A stretch of 64,000 nt of DNA, taken from Rhodococcus ruber. GTDB lineage: Bacteria; Actinomycetota; Actinomycetes; Mycobacteriales; Mycobacteriaceae. The notes under the pieces were generated by a model that saw only the letters and a list, made by a program, of their open reading frames with translations, searched no databases and was not told the DNA's origin. Made by a program: the position numbers and the translations under genes. Shown one piece after another: positions 42,580 through 51,978 of this stretch. The stretch's first letter is position 1; each line of letters begins with the position of its first letter. The stretch covers positions 186,001-250,000 of the forward strand of contig NZ_JAPWIJ010000009.1 of assembly GCF_027270735.1 (NCBI RefSeq), written 5' to 3'.

Positions 42580-43506
42580 ATGCAGTTGAGCGACATTCAG
42601 CACGATCGAGCGAGAGGCGTTCTGCTCGGAACCGCAGTAGGAGACGCATTGGGCGCGGGTTACGAGTTCGGATATCCCTCTCCGGAGACCGAGATCGACA
42701 TGATCGGCGGCGGTTCGTTCGACTGGGCTCCGGGAGAATGGACCGACGACACCTCGATGGCACTCTGCGTCGCGCGTGCACTGGAAGCAGGCGGGGACGT
42801 CGACGACATTGCCGAGAACTTTCGCGCATGGTTCGCGCAGAACCCGCCCGACGTAGGAAATCAAACCCGCGCCGTGCTCTCGCAGACCACACGTGCTGGC
42901 GCAGACATGACGGCAGCGGCCGCGTCGTTGCCGGGGAGAACCGGCGGCAACGGATCGCTCATGCGTACCGCGCCCGTCGCGTTGGCCTACCTCGACGATG
43001 CGGCGGGCTGTCTAGCTGCCGCGGCGCGGATCAGTGCCCTGACGCATTCCGACCCGAGGGCCGGTGAGGCGTGTCAATTGTGGAGTCACGCAATCCGATA
43101 CGCAGTTCTACACGGTACGTACGACGGCGTCACCGAGTTCCTCGACGAGGCTGCGCGCGAGGTGCGGGACTACTGGCGGCCGCTGATTCATCAGGCACAG
43201 GTGGGGGAGCCTGCCGACTTCTCGAACAACGGTTGGGTGGTGCACGCGCTGCAGACGGCATGGTGGGCAATCCATCGCAGCGCCGGCGAAGAACGGCCCC
43301 TGTCGGCCGCTCTCGAACTGTGCGTTCGTGCAGGCGGTGACACCGACACCACGGCGGCCATTGCGGGAGGACTCCTCGGAGCGCGCTGGGGAGCCTCGGC
43401 CGTGCCGCGCGGCTGGCGCGACATCGTCCACGGTTACCCCGGTTTCCGCGCCGACGATCTGGACCGAATCACCTCGAACATCACTGCAGTGAAGGAACTT
43501 TCATGA
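42580..43506 (+). CDS. ADP-ribosylglycohydrolase (DraG/ARH family)
   Basis: 308 residues. The start RARGVLLGTAVGDALGAGYE, metal ligands WTDDTSM (54-60), then GNGSLMRTAPVAL, and the C-terminal AGGDTDTTAAIAGGLLG are the family signature for two Mg2+ ions. The family removes ADP-ribose from arginine, serine or small molecules, or hydrolyses related nucleotides. It is coupled to the macrodomain gene by an ATGA overlap. Regulation by the divergent NrtR protein through the palindrome at 42541 is likely. Confidence 0.92.
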   Translation: MQLSDIQHDRARGVLLGTAVGDALGAGYEFGYPSPETEIDMIGGGSFDWAPGEWTDDTSMALCVARALEAGGDVDDIAENFRAWFAQNPPDVGNQTRAVLSQTTRAGADMTAAAASLPGRTGGNGSLMRTAPVALAYLDDAAGCLAAAARISALTHSDPRAGEACQLWSHAIRYAVLHGTYDGVTEFLDEAAREVRDYWRPLIHQAQVGEPADFSNNGWVVHALQTAWWAIHRSAGEERPLSAALELCVRAGGDTDTTAAIAGGLLGARWGASAVPRGWRDIVHGYPGFRADDLDRITSNITAVKELS

Positions 43507-44012
43507 CCATCATCGACGTCGTTCAGGGCGACATCACGGACGTGGCGGCCGGCGCGATCGTCAACGCCGCCAACGCACGTCTGCTCGGCGGCGGTGGGGT
43601 CGACGGTGCTATCCACCGCGCCGGTGGGCCGACGATCCTCGCGGAATGCAAGGCGCTGCGGGCCACCACCCTGCCGCACGGCCTCGACGTCGGCGCAGCC
43701 GTCGCGACCACTGCCGGCAGATTGCGAGCCGACTGTGTCATCCACACCGTCGGTCCGCGATACTCCCAGCACGAGGACAGATCGGAGTTGCTGCGCTCGT
43801 GCTACGGCCGAAGTCTGGCCCTCGCTGCGTCGATGAATCTGAAGTCCATCGCATTTCCGTTGATATCCGGTGGATCCTTCGGATGGCCGATGCACGACGC
43901 AGTGACTCAGCAGGTGGTGGCCGTGAAAGCTGCGAGGCCATCGGTCGAACTGGTCATGCTGGTCGCGTACTCCCACTCGACCGCCGAGTTGACGCGGCGA
44001 TTGGTGGGTTGA
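43503..44012 (+). CDS. macrodomain protein (ADP-ribose binding/deacylase)
   Basis: 169 residues, the whole protein being one macrodomain. VVQGDITDVAAGAIVNAAN begins it, NAAN at 21-24 and GGGGVDGAIHRAGG at 29-42 form the catalytic loop of MacroD-type O-acetyl-ADP-ribose deacetylases, and ISGGSFGWPMHDA forms the phosphate loop. It hydrolyses O-acyl-ADP-ribose or removes ADP-ribose from acidic residues. With the DraG-type enzyme it makes a two-step ADP-ribose reversal pair in one operon. Confidence 0.93.
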   Translation: MTIIDVVQGDITDVAAGAIVNAANARLLGGGGVDGAIHRAGGPTILAECKALRATTLPHGLDVGAAVATTAGRLRADCVIHTVGPRYSQHEDRSELLRSCYGRSLALAASMNLKSIAFPLISGGSFGWPMHDAVTQQVVAVKAARPSVELVMLVAYSHSTAELTRRLVG

Positions 44013-44018
44013 CAGCGA

Positions 44019-44705
44019 TCAGGTGTCGCAACCGATCCCATCCTTGTCGCGGTCGAGTTTCGAGCTGTAGCCCGGCTCGCCCGCGTAGATCGGGGCCGCG
44101 CCCGCCGCGCGGACCGCATCGCAATTGGCGTAGGAGACGACGGGAGGCACCGCGACCAGCGGCGCGGGAGCGGTGTAGACCGGCTCCGGTGTGTAGGCCG
44201 GCTCGGGGATGTACACGGGCTCGGGATCGGGCAGTGGAATGTACTCCGACGTCGTCGGCACCTCGATGATGGCGGCTACTGCTTCGGTCGTCGGGGCCAC
44301 GGTGGTCGTCGTGGTCGGCGTCGGGGTGGTGGTCGACGGCGGCGCGGACGTCGTCGTGACGGTCGGCAAGGCCGGCACGGCCGCGACCGGAGCGACGGCG
44401 GGGGTCTCGGGTTCGGTAGTGGTGGTCAGTCCCATGACGATCAGGGCGGGGAGCACTGCGATGGCCGGTACGGCCCACCCTCGACGACCGCGACTGGGCG
44501 ACAAGTAGAGATATGCGACGCCCGCTCCGACCATCAGTGCGCCCACGAGCAGCGCACCGAACTCGAACGACACGAGCGCGCCGATCAAGAAGATCACGCC
44601 GAAAACGATTGCAACCCAAGCGAACACCTTCCCGAACAGGGGGCGGCGTGGAGTCTCGGGCTCGGGCGCGGGGCGCTGGAAGGGTGGTGGGTAGGCGCTG
44701 GTCAT
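44019..44705 (-). CDS. membrane protein with Pro/Thr-rich stalk and excalibur domain
   Basis: 228 residues from ATG 44705, with GAGGA 6 nt upstream. Three hydrophobic segments lie between 25 and 95. A Thr/Pro-rich stalk (TTTTSAPPSTTTPTPTTTTT) follows, then a repeat-like run with PEPVYIPEPAYTPEPVY. At the C-terminus (190-228) is an excalibur calcium-binding motif: YANCDAVRAAGAAPIY and DRDKDGIGCDT with two cysteines and an EF-hand-like acidic loop. It probably projects into the wall. Role unknown. Confidence 0.82.
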   Translation of the reverse strand: MTSAYPPPFQRPAPEPETPRRPLFGKVFAWVAIVFGVIFLIGALVSFEFGALLVGALMVGAGVAYLYLSPSRGRRGWAVPAIAVLPALIVMGLTTTTEPETPAVAPVAAVPALPTVTTTSAPPSTTTPTPTTTTTVAPTTEAVAAIIEVPTTSEYIPLPDPEPVYIPEPAYTPEPVYTAPAPLVAVPPVVSYANCDAVRAAGAAPIYAGEPGYSSKLDRDKDGIGCDT

Positions 44706-44872
44706 GGGTCGTCCTCGGGTCGCGAATGGTGTCGATACCGCGGAAACGATGTGCCGCGAGACCGGAAGCAACCACTCGATTCAGTCGGAACCGGTCGGTC
44801 GCATTTCCGTTCACCATGTCGCAGTCACGCTGTTTGTCGTTACACCCGACCCGATAACGACAACCGCATCGA

Positions 44873-45222
44873 TCAATAGCGTTCGCGAAAGCCACCGATC
44901 GCGGTGATGGCATTGCCGTCGGGATCGACAACGGTGCTCAGTCGAACGCCTTTGTTCGCGTCGACGATGTCGCCGAACTCGACCCCTCGTGCACGCGCCG
45001 AAGCGACGAACGAGTCGAGATCGTCGACGGCTACGTTGAACTGCGACGACCCTGCTCGCTCGGGATCGACCGTCACCTGCACCCACGCTGCGGGGGCGCC
45101 TGCCACTCCACCAAACTCGGCATCGGGTTGTTGTCTGCGGGCCGATCGAACAGGCGGCGATACCAGGTGGCGGCCGAATCGATATCGCGTACCGCGATCA
45201 CTGCAAAGACATGTTCGAACAT
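44873..45222 (-). pseudogene. VOC (glyoxalase-fold) protein gene broken by a frameshift
   Basis: ATG 45222 with AAGGAG upstream starts MFEHVFAVIAVRDIDSAATW, a standard VOC N-terminus, and runs to MPSLVEWQ before the frame leaves family-like sequence and stops at 45073. The family continuation, AAWVQVTVDPERAGSSQFNV onward to IGGFRERY, is in the neighbouring frame and ends at 44873. One base inserted near 45095 (GGC for GC after CAG) would restore about 117 residues. This is either a real inactivating deletion or a sequencing error in a GC-run. Confidence 0.8.
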
Positions 45223-45373
45223 GTCGTTCTCCTTCGTGTCGGCAAGAGGTTCACGGATACTGACCGGGATCGGCGGCCGGACTCATCGCGCGGAACCTGT
45301 CGCCGGGCTCGAGTAGGGTCGTCACGAGTCCGAAATCGGGCTCTCCGCTACGAACAGGCAGGGGATCGCAACG

Positions 45374-48300
45374 GTGTTGACGCTCCACCGCGCCGAACGC
45401 GCAGGAACCCTTGCCGACGCGCTCGCCGATGTCCTGTCCGTGCCGTTGGACGACTGCTTCACGCCCGAGATCGTGTCGGTTCCGGCGAAGGGTGTCGAGC
45501 GGTGGCTCACTCAACGACTCTCGAGCACCTTGGGCAGTCCGGACGGTGACGGCATCGCCGCGAACATCGATTTTCCGAGCCCGGCAAGGTTGGTCTCCCG
45601 CGCGGTCGACGACATCGACCCGGACGACGACCCGTGGGCAATGGGTCGAGTGCTCTGGACTGCTCTGGGCGTCATCGACGAGTGCCGCACCGAACCGTGG
45701 GCGGCGGTGCTGTTCGAGCATCTGGGTGCGGGGTCCGAGGACCACCGTGTAGGACGTCGCTGGTCGACGGCGTCTCATGTGGCAGAGCTGTTCCGTGCGT
45801 ACGGTTCTCAACGACCTCGGATGCTTCGTGATTGGTTCGCCGGACGGTTCACCGACGGCCTCGGCGGCGATCTCGATGCCGACCTGCAGTGGCAACCGCG
45901 AGTGTGGAACCTGGTGCGGGAGCGGATCGGCAGTCCCAGCCCCGCCGAGCGGCTGCCCGAGACGTGCGCTCGGCTACGGGATGCACCGGAATCGGTGGAC
46001 TTACCGAGTCGGTTGTCGGTCTTCGGTCCCACCCGATTGACGACCGACCAACTCGACATACTGGGTGCGCTCTCGGAGCATCGTGAGGTACACATCTGGG
46101 TTCCGCATCCCAGCCCGTCGATGTGGACCGCCCTGGAGAACATTCCCGCGGTGACGCATCGGCGAGACGACGCAACGGCCCTTGCCGTCGAGCATCCGCT
46201 GTTGGCCAGTCTGTCTCGAGACGTCCGGGAACTGCAGGCCACCATCGGATCGGTCGTGACCCACTCCGTCCATCACGAGGGCCCCGAGATCGCGAACACC
46301 CTGCTCGGCCGGATTCAATCGGACATCGCTGCAGACGTGTCACCGACTGCTGCAATGGAATCCGACGACCACGTGACGACGACGGATGACACGGTCCAGA
46401 TCCACGCTTGTCACGGACCCGCCCGGCAGGTCGAGGTTCTGCGTGAGTCGCTGCTGCATCTTTTCGCGGGCGATCCGACGCTCGAACCGCGGGACGTGCT
46501 GGTGATGTGCCCGGACGTCGAGACCTATGCGCCGTTGATTCGCGCCAACTTCGGGCAGGCTGCGCTGGTGCATCCAGGACACCGCCTGCGTGTGCGACTC
46601 GCCGATCGGGGCTTGCGCCGCACCAACCCTGTGCTCGACGTCATCGCGACTGTTCTGGACTTCGCCGAAGGCCGGGTGACGGCGAGCGAGCTGCTCGACT
46701 TCGCCGCGAGCGGTCCGGTCCGAGAGAAGTTCTCGCTCACCGACGACGATCTCGAGCGACTCCGCGAATGGGTGACGACCTCCGGTGCCCGCTGGGGTCT
46801 GACCGTGAGGCAACGAGAAGCATTCGGTCTGAACGGCTTTCGACAGAATACGTTCAAATCGGCCCTCGACCGCATCCTCCTGGGCGTGGCCGCCGACGAG
46901 ACCCACAACGAGTACCTCGACCTTGCGCTGCCTCTCGACGACGTCGACAGCAACGACATCGACCTCGCCGGCCGTTTCGCCGAGCTGGTCGATCGGCTCG
47001 CCTCGGTACTGCGAGCGCTTGCCGGTCCGGCGTCGGTGACCGAGTGGACGCGGCAACTGGGCCGCGCACTCGATTTGCTCGCCGACGTGCCCATTGTCGA
47101 CGAATGGCAACTGGCACAAGCACATCGCGAGATCTCCGAGGCAACCGAACACGGCGGATCGGAGGAGCTGCGACTGGCGGACGTGCGCGCCATGCTGGCC
47201 AGGAGACTGGCCGGACGACCGACGAGAGCGAACTTCCGTACCGGCGAGCTGACCGTGTGCACCATGGTTCCGATGCGATCGGTACCGCACCGAGTGGTGG
47301 TGCTCCTCGGGCTCGACGACGAGGTGTTCCCGCGAGTGGGAAGTATCGATGGCGACGACATCCTCGCCCGCGACCCGGCACTCGGTGAACGAGACATCCG
47401 CAGCGAGGATCGGCAGCTGCTGCTCGACGCGGTGATGTCGGCCGAGGAAAAGCTCCTGCTGTTCTACACCGGTGCAGACCCCGTCGACGGTTCGGTCAAG
47501 CCGCCCGCGATTCCGCTGCGCGAACTCATGGATGTGCTCGAGGTGACCGCCGGTCGAAGCGTCGAACATCGGCATCCGCTGCAGCCGTTCGATCCTCACA
47601 ATTTCGAGGCCGAACATCCGTTCAGTTTCGACACCGTCGCGCTGGCCGGAGCGGTCTCGCAGCAACGTGCGCCCCTGCCCGTGCCCCCGTTTCTGCCCGC
47701 TGCGCTCCCGCCGGCAGATCGAGGCGATGTGGAACTCGCCGATGTGATCGCTTTCGTGGAGAACCCGGTGCAGGCGTTTCTCCGCCAGCGGCTCGGCTTT
47801 CGCGTTCCCGAGCTCGAGGACGACCTGGCAGACAGTCTCGACATCGAGTTGGACCCGTTGTCTCGGTGGAACATCGGCGATCGGATGCTCGCCGCGGTGC
47901 TCGCGGGCGGAGACATCGGAGAATTCGCCGACGCCGAATGGCGCCGCGGGACTCTTCCGCCGTTTCATCAGGGCCGACGCGAGATGTCCGACATCCGACA
48001 GATCGTCGGAATCATCGCCGATGCGGCCGCGCCGTTCCACGAAGGCCCGGCCGACACCAGAGATGTTGCGGTCGATCTCGGCGACGGACGACGCCTGACC
48101 GGAACCGTCACCGGAATTCACGGCCGTGTTCTGGCGCGTTCGTCCTACTCTCGCCTGGCCGCCAAGCATCGATTGGCCGCGTGGGTGCGGTTGCTGGCGG
48201 TGGCCGCGTCCGAGTCGGGGGAGTGGAGCGCCGTCACCATCGGACGGGCGAGCGGCATGCGGCCTCCTCGTCGATCGCGACTGACGGCACCGCGCGATCC

Positions 48301-48646
48301 CCTTGCCACCCTGCGCGTGCTGGTGAATCTGCGCGATCGCGGATTGGCGTCGCCGCTGCCGATATCGACCGGCACTGCATCGGCGTACGCGGAGAAGCGG
48401 TTCGGCGGCGGATCCATCGAGGACGGTTACGAATCCGCCACCTGGGCATGGCGAGGAGACTTCGGCGACGGAAACGATCGCTCGCTGCGGTACGTGCACG
48501 GTCCGGCCCTGTCGTTTCAGACACTGCTGGCCGCGACCCCGCTCGCCGATGAAACCGAGCCGTCCAACGAGACGAGCCGCTTCGGTATCCTCGCTCGCAC
48601 ACTGTGGGACCCGCTGTTGACGGCCGAGAACATGGGGAACGCATGA
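45374..48646 (+). CDS. recC: exodeoxyribonuclease V subunit gamma (RecC)
   Basis: 1090 residues from GTG 45374. The N-terminal LTLHRAERAGTLADALADVL and SVPAKGVERWLTQRL are RecC hallmarks. MGRVLWTALGVIDE, IWVPHPSP and LDDEVFPRVGSIDGDD are further conserved points, the last in the inactive helicase-like region. RecC holds RecB and RecD, splits the duplex and recognises Chi. The next two start codons overlap the previous stops, so recC-recB-recD are a strictly coupled operon. Confidence 0.95.
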   Translation: MLTLHRAERAGTLADALADVLSVPLDDCFTPEIVSVPAKGVERWLTQRLSSTLGSPDGDGIAANIDFPSPARLVSRAVDDIDPDDDPWAMGRVLWTALGVIDECRTEPWAAVLFEHLGAGSEDHRVGRRWSTASHVAELFRAYGSQRPRMLRDWFAGRFTDGLGGDLDADLQWQPRVWNLVRERIGSPSPAERLPETCARLRDAPESVDLPSRLSVFGPTRLTTDQLDILGALSEHREVHIWVPHPSPSMWTALENIPAVTHRRDDATALAVEHPLLASLSRDVRELQATIGSVVTHSVHHEGPEIANTLLGRIQSDIAADVSPTAAMESDDHVTTTDDTVQIHACHGPARQVEVLRESLLHLFAGDPTLEPRDVLVMCPDVETYAPLIRANFGQAALVHPGHRLRVRLADRGLRRTNPVLDVIATVLDFAEGRVTASELLDFAASGPVREKFSLTDDDLERLREWVTTSGARWGLTVRQREAFGLNGFRQNTFKSALDRILLGVAADETHNEYLDLALPLDDVDSNDIDLAGRFAELVDRLASVLRALAGPASVTEWTRQLGRALDLLADVPIVDEWQLAQAHREISEATEHGGSEELRLADVRAMLARRLAGRPTRANFRTGELTVCTMVPMRSVPHRVVVLLGLDDEVFPRVGSIDGDDILARDPALGERDIRSEDRQLLLDAVMSAEEKLLLFYTGADPVDGSVKPPAIPLRELMDVLEVTAGRSVEHRHPLQPFDPHNFEAEHPFSFDTVALAGAVSQQRAPLPVPPFLPAALPPADRGDVELADVIAFVENPVQAFLRQRLGFRVPELEDDLADSLDIELDPLSRWNIGDRMLAAVLAGGDIGEFADAEWRRGTLPPFHQGRREMSDIRQIVGIIADAAAPFHEGPADTRDVAVDLGDGRRLTGTVTGIHGRVLARSSYSRLAAKHRLAAWVRLLAVAASESGEWSAVTIGRASGMRPPRRSRLTAPRDPLATLRVLVNLRDRGLASPLPISTGTASAYAEKRFGGGSIEDGYESATWAWRGDFGDGNDRSLRYVHGPALSFQTLLAATPLADETEPSNETSRFGILARTLWDPLLTAENMGNA

Positions 48647-51600
48647 CCACCGCTCGCGGATTCGATCTGCTCGGTCCGATGCCTACCGGAACCACCGTGC
48701 TCGAAGCCAGCGCCGGTACCGGCAAGACCTACGCGATCGTCGGACTGGCCGCGCGCTACATCGCCGAGGGCATTGCCGAGATCTCCGACCTGCTTCTGGT
48801 GACGTTCAGTCGGGCGGCAACCCAGGAACTCCGCGACCGCACCCGCAGCAGATTCGCGTCGATCGCGCGTCACCTTGCAGACCCGAAAGCTGCTCGTGCA
48901 GAACGAGATCCATTGGTGGTGTTCCTGGCATCGGCCGACGACGCCGAGGTGGACCGCCGTCGCAGGAGGCTGCGCAAGGCGCTGTCGGATTTCGATGCCG
49001 GGACCATCGTCACCACCCACAGCTTCTGTCAGCGCATGCTCGACGGGCTCGGAATCGCGGGGGAGCGCGAACCGGAATCGACATTCGTCGAATCCGTGTC
49101 CGATCTGCTCGAGCAGGTCGTGGACGACCTGTACCTGCAGATGTTCAGTGGCGACGACGAAGCGCCGGCATTCAGCAGGCGGGATGCGCACCAGTTGGCC
49201 TCGGCGGCCGTGGGCGACCAGCAGTCGATTCTGTACCCCGACAACGAGAACCTCGACGGGGACGACGGTCACCGCGAGCCGGCGCTGCGTGTGCGGTTCG
49301 CCCGGGAAGCGCGGCGGGAAATGGAACGGCGCAAGCGGCTGCTCGGGGTGCGTGACTACAACGATCTGCTCGGACTGCTGCATTCGGTGTTGTCCGACCC
49401 CGTCCACGGTGAGGCCGCCTGTGCGCGAGTGCGAGACCGGTTCCGAGTGGTGTTGATCGACGAGTTCCAGGACACGGACCCGATGCAGTGGGACATTCTG
49501 CGACGGGCGTTTCACGGATCGACGACGCTCATTCTCGTCGGTGATCCGAAGCAAGCGATCTACGCATTCCGCGGGGCAGAGGTGCTCAGTTACCTCGATG
49601 CGGTGGAATCGGCGGACCATCTGTACGAGCTCACCGCCAACTGGCGCAGTGATTTTGGGCTGCTCGATGCGCTGCACCATCTGTACGGCGGCGCAGCCCT
49701 CGGGCATGACGACATCGTGGTTCACCGTGTCGAAGCCCGAAATCCGCCGTCGCGGATGGTCGGACACACCCCGCTGCGGCTGCGCTATCTTCCGCGAACC
49801 GGTGCTGGCCCCCTGCGACAGGGGTTTCCGGCAGTCGATCGACTGCGTTCCAAGGTCGCGGCCGACGTCGCGGCAGACATCGTCGAGCTGCTGTCCAGCC
49901 GTGCCACGATCGACCGACCCGACAGCCCCCGGGCGATCGAACCGCGAGACGTCGCCGTGCTGACCCGAACTACCAAGCAGGTGGAGCTGATTCGAGACGC
50001 GCTGGACGCCGTAGGCGTCCCGTCGGTCGTGTCGAGCAGTACCAGCGTGTTCGGCACCGAGAGTGCCCGACACTGGTTGTGGCTGCTGCAGGCGATCGAG
50101 CAACCGCATCGCACCGACCGCGTTCGCCTCGCCGCCCTGACCCCCTTGCTCGGGTGGACTGCCGCTCAACTCGACTCCGGAGCCGAGGATGCTCTGTCCC
50201 AGGTCAGCAGCCGGTTGCGTGAATATTCGATACTCTTCGACGAGGCCGGGTTCGCCGCAGTATTCGAGCGAGTGTCGGCCCAGTCGGGGCTCGACGCCCG
50301 GCTGCTCGCAGTCGAAGCGGGCGAACGGACCATGACCGATCTGCGGCATATCGCCCAATTGCTCAATCGCGCAGCAGTATCCGAGTCATTCGGAATCACA
50401 GCACTCACTCGCTGGTTGACCGACCGCATCAAGGAACCGGCAGCCGGTGGATCCAGCGATCGCAGCCGACGACTCGACAGCGATTCCGCCGCAGTACAAA
50501 TCATGACGACACACGGCAGCAAAGGGCTCGAATTCCCTGTCGTATACCTGCCGTACGCCTGGGACACGTTGTTCTTCAGCAAGCCGTCGACGCTCCTGCT
50601 GCACGAGAAAGGCGACCGGATTCGAGACGTCGGTGGACCGTCAGGAGTGGGCTACGCGGCCAGGAAAATGATCAACGATCAGGAAGAATCAGGCGAGGAA
50701 CTGCGGCTGCTGTACGTCGGCCTGACCCGTGCCGAGAGCCAGATAGTGCTGTGGTGGGCACCGGGCCGGAATACCGCGACATCGTCGCTGCATCGAATGC
50801 TGTTCGGCCGCATCCCCGGGATTCCCCAACCGGAGCCTTTGTACAAGGTGCTCGACGATGCCACCACTGCGAACCGACTCCAGTCCTGGGTCGGGTCCGC
50901 TGCCGACATCATCTCGATCGAACCGGTAGGGCCCGGTGCGCCGTCCACGCAGCATTGGGTCAGACCCGAGGAACCACTGGTCGACGTAGCCGCCGCGCGG
51001 TTCGATCGAACTCTGGACCTGCTGTGGCGTCGAACGTCGTACTCCGCGTTGACAGCTCACGCTCACGACGCAGCACATGTTCAGCCGGAGGTGGGGGTGA
51101 CAAGCGAGGCCGAGCACCCAGAGAAGACCGACGAGCCGGCCGAACCTCAGTCGAACAGCGACTACACCGAGGATGCGAGGCTGGAGGGTATCGAGTCACC
51201 GATGAACGGCATGCCCGCCGGTGCCGCATTCGGAACACTCGTGCACGAGGCGCTCGAACACGTGGACACCTCCGCTCCCGACTTGCTCGCCGAGCTCGAG
51301 CTTCGCTGCAGTGCAGCGGTCGCGTCGCGCATGGCCGAGGTCGATCCGGTGGCGTTGGCCGCAGCCCTTCTGCCGGTGATGCACACGCCGTTGGGCTTCG
51401 GGACGCTTGCCGACATCGCGCCTTCCGACCATATGGCCGAGCTCGACTTCGAGCTTCCGTTGGCCGGCGGTGACGATCCGGTGGCGGCGACGGTCACCCT
51501 GAAATCCGTTGCGCGGCTGATGCGTCGGCACCTCGACGTTGCCGACCCGCTCGCGTCCTACCCCGATCTGCTCGACGGTATCGAAGAATTACCCCTGCGC

Positions 51601-51978
51601 GGCTTTCTCACCGGCAGTATCGACTCGGTTCTACGAGTGCCCGGACCGCGCTACGTCGTGGTGGACTACAAGACCAACCGGCTCGCCCGAGGTAATCTGA
51701 CGACAGGCAACTTCACCCGAGAGAAGATGGCTCAGGAGATGATGCGCTCGCACTATCCATTGCAGGCAATTCTGTATGCCGTTGCGCTGCATCGATATCT
51801 GCGGTGGCGTCAACCGGGATACGACCCACAGGTACACCTCGGCGGAGTTCGGTACCTGTTCGTCCGGGGCATGGTGGGGCCGAACACTCCTGCCGGTTGC
51901 GGGGTGTTCGACTGGAACCCGACGGCGGCGCTGGTGGTCGAGCTGTCGAACCTGCTCGCCGGAAAGGTGACTCGATGA
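48643..51978 (+). CDS. recB: exodeoxyribonuclease V subunit beta (RecB)
   Basis: 1111 residues from ATG 48643. The N-terminal UvrD-type helicase has Walker A LEASAGTGKTYAIVGLAARY, LLLVTFSRAAT, IDEFQDTDPMQW (Walker B), VGDPKQAIYAFRGAE and LTANWRS. The C-terminal nuclease has GTLVHEALEH and VVDYKTNRLARG, with the metal-binding Asp and Lys. It is the 3'-5' motor and nuclease of RecBCD for double-strand break repair. Overlaps of 4 nt join it to recC and recD. Confidence 0.95.
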   Translation: MTTARGFDLLGPMPTGTTVLEASAGTGKTYAIVGLAARYIAEGIAEISDLLLVTFSRAATQELRDRTRSRFASIARHLADPKAARAERDPLVVFLASADDAEVDRRRRRLRKALSDFDAGTIVTTHSFCQRMLDGLGIAGEREPESTFVESVSDLLEQVVDDLYLQMFSGDDEAPAFSRRDAHQLASAAVGDQQSILYPDNENLDGDDGHREPALRVRFAREARREMERRKRLLGVRDYNDLLGLLHSVLSDPVHGEAACARVRDRFRVVLIDEFQDTDPMQWDILRRAFHGSTTLILVGDPKQAIYAFRGAEVLSYLDAVESADHLYELTANWRSDFGLLDALHHLYGGAALGHDDIVVHRVEARNPPSRMVGHTPLRLRYLPRTGAGPLRQGFPAVDRLRSKVAADVAADIVELLSSRATIDRPDSPRAIEPRDVAVLTRTTKQVELIRDALDAVGVPSVVSSSTSVFGTESARHWLWLLQAIEQPHRTDRVRLAALTPLLGWTAAQLDSGAEDALSQVSSRLREYSILFDEAGFAAVFERVSAQSGLDARLLAVEAGERTMTDLRHIAQLLNRAAVSESFGITALTRWLTDRIKEPAAGGSSDRSRRLDSDSAAVQIMTTHGSKGLEFPVVYLPYAWDTLFFSKPSTLLLHEKGDRIRDVGGPSGVGYAARKMINDQEESGEELRLLYVGLTRAESQIVLWWAPGRNTATSSLHRMLFGRIPGIPQPEPLYKVLDDATTANRLQSWVGSAADIISIEPVGPGAPSTQHWVRPEEPLVDVAAARFDRTLDLLWRRTSYSALTAHAHDAAHVQPEVGVTSEAEHPEKTDEPAEPQSNSDYTEDARLEGIESPMNGMPAGAAFGTLVHEALEHVDTSAPDLLAELELRCSAAVASRMAEVDPVALAAALLPVMHTPLGFGTLADIAPSDHMAELDFELPLAGGDDPVAATVTLKSVARLMRRHLDVADPLASYPDLLDGIEELPLRGFLTGSIDSVLRVPGPRYVVVDYKTNRLARGNLTTGNFTREKMAQEMMRSHYPLQAILYAVALHRYLRWRQPGYDPQVHLGGVRYLFVRGMVGPNTPAGCGVFDWNPTAALVVELSNLLAGKVTR

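Noticed and set aside
45208..45225. 18-bp palindrome GACATGTTCGAACATGTC at the VOC start, possible SOS box
   Set aside because: It does not match TCGAAC-N4-GTTCGA and is largely dictated by the codons Met-Phe-Glu-His-Val.
46340..48499. Long open frame antisense to recC (about 719 codons)
   Set aside because: It is a shadow of the high-GC recC reading frame; recC has full family motifs and the antisense frame has none.
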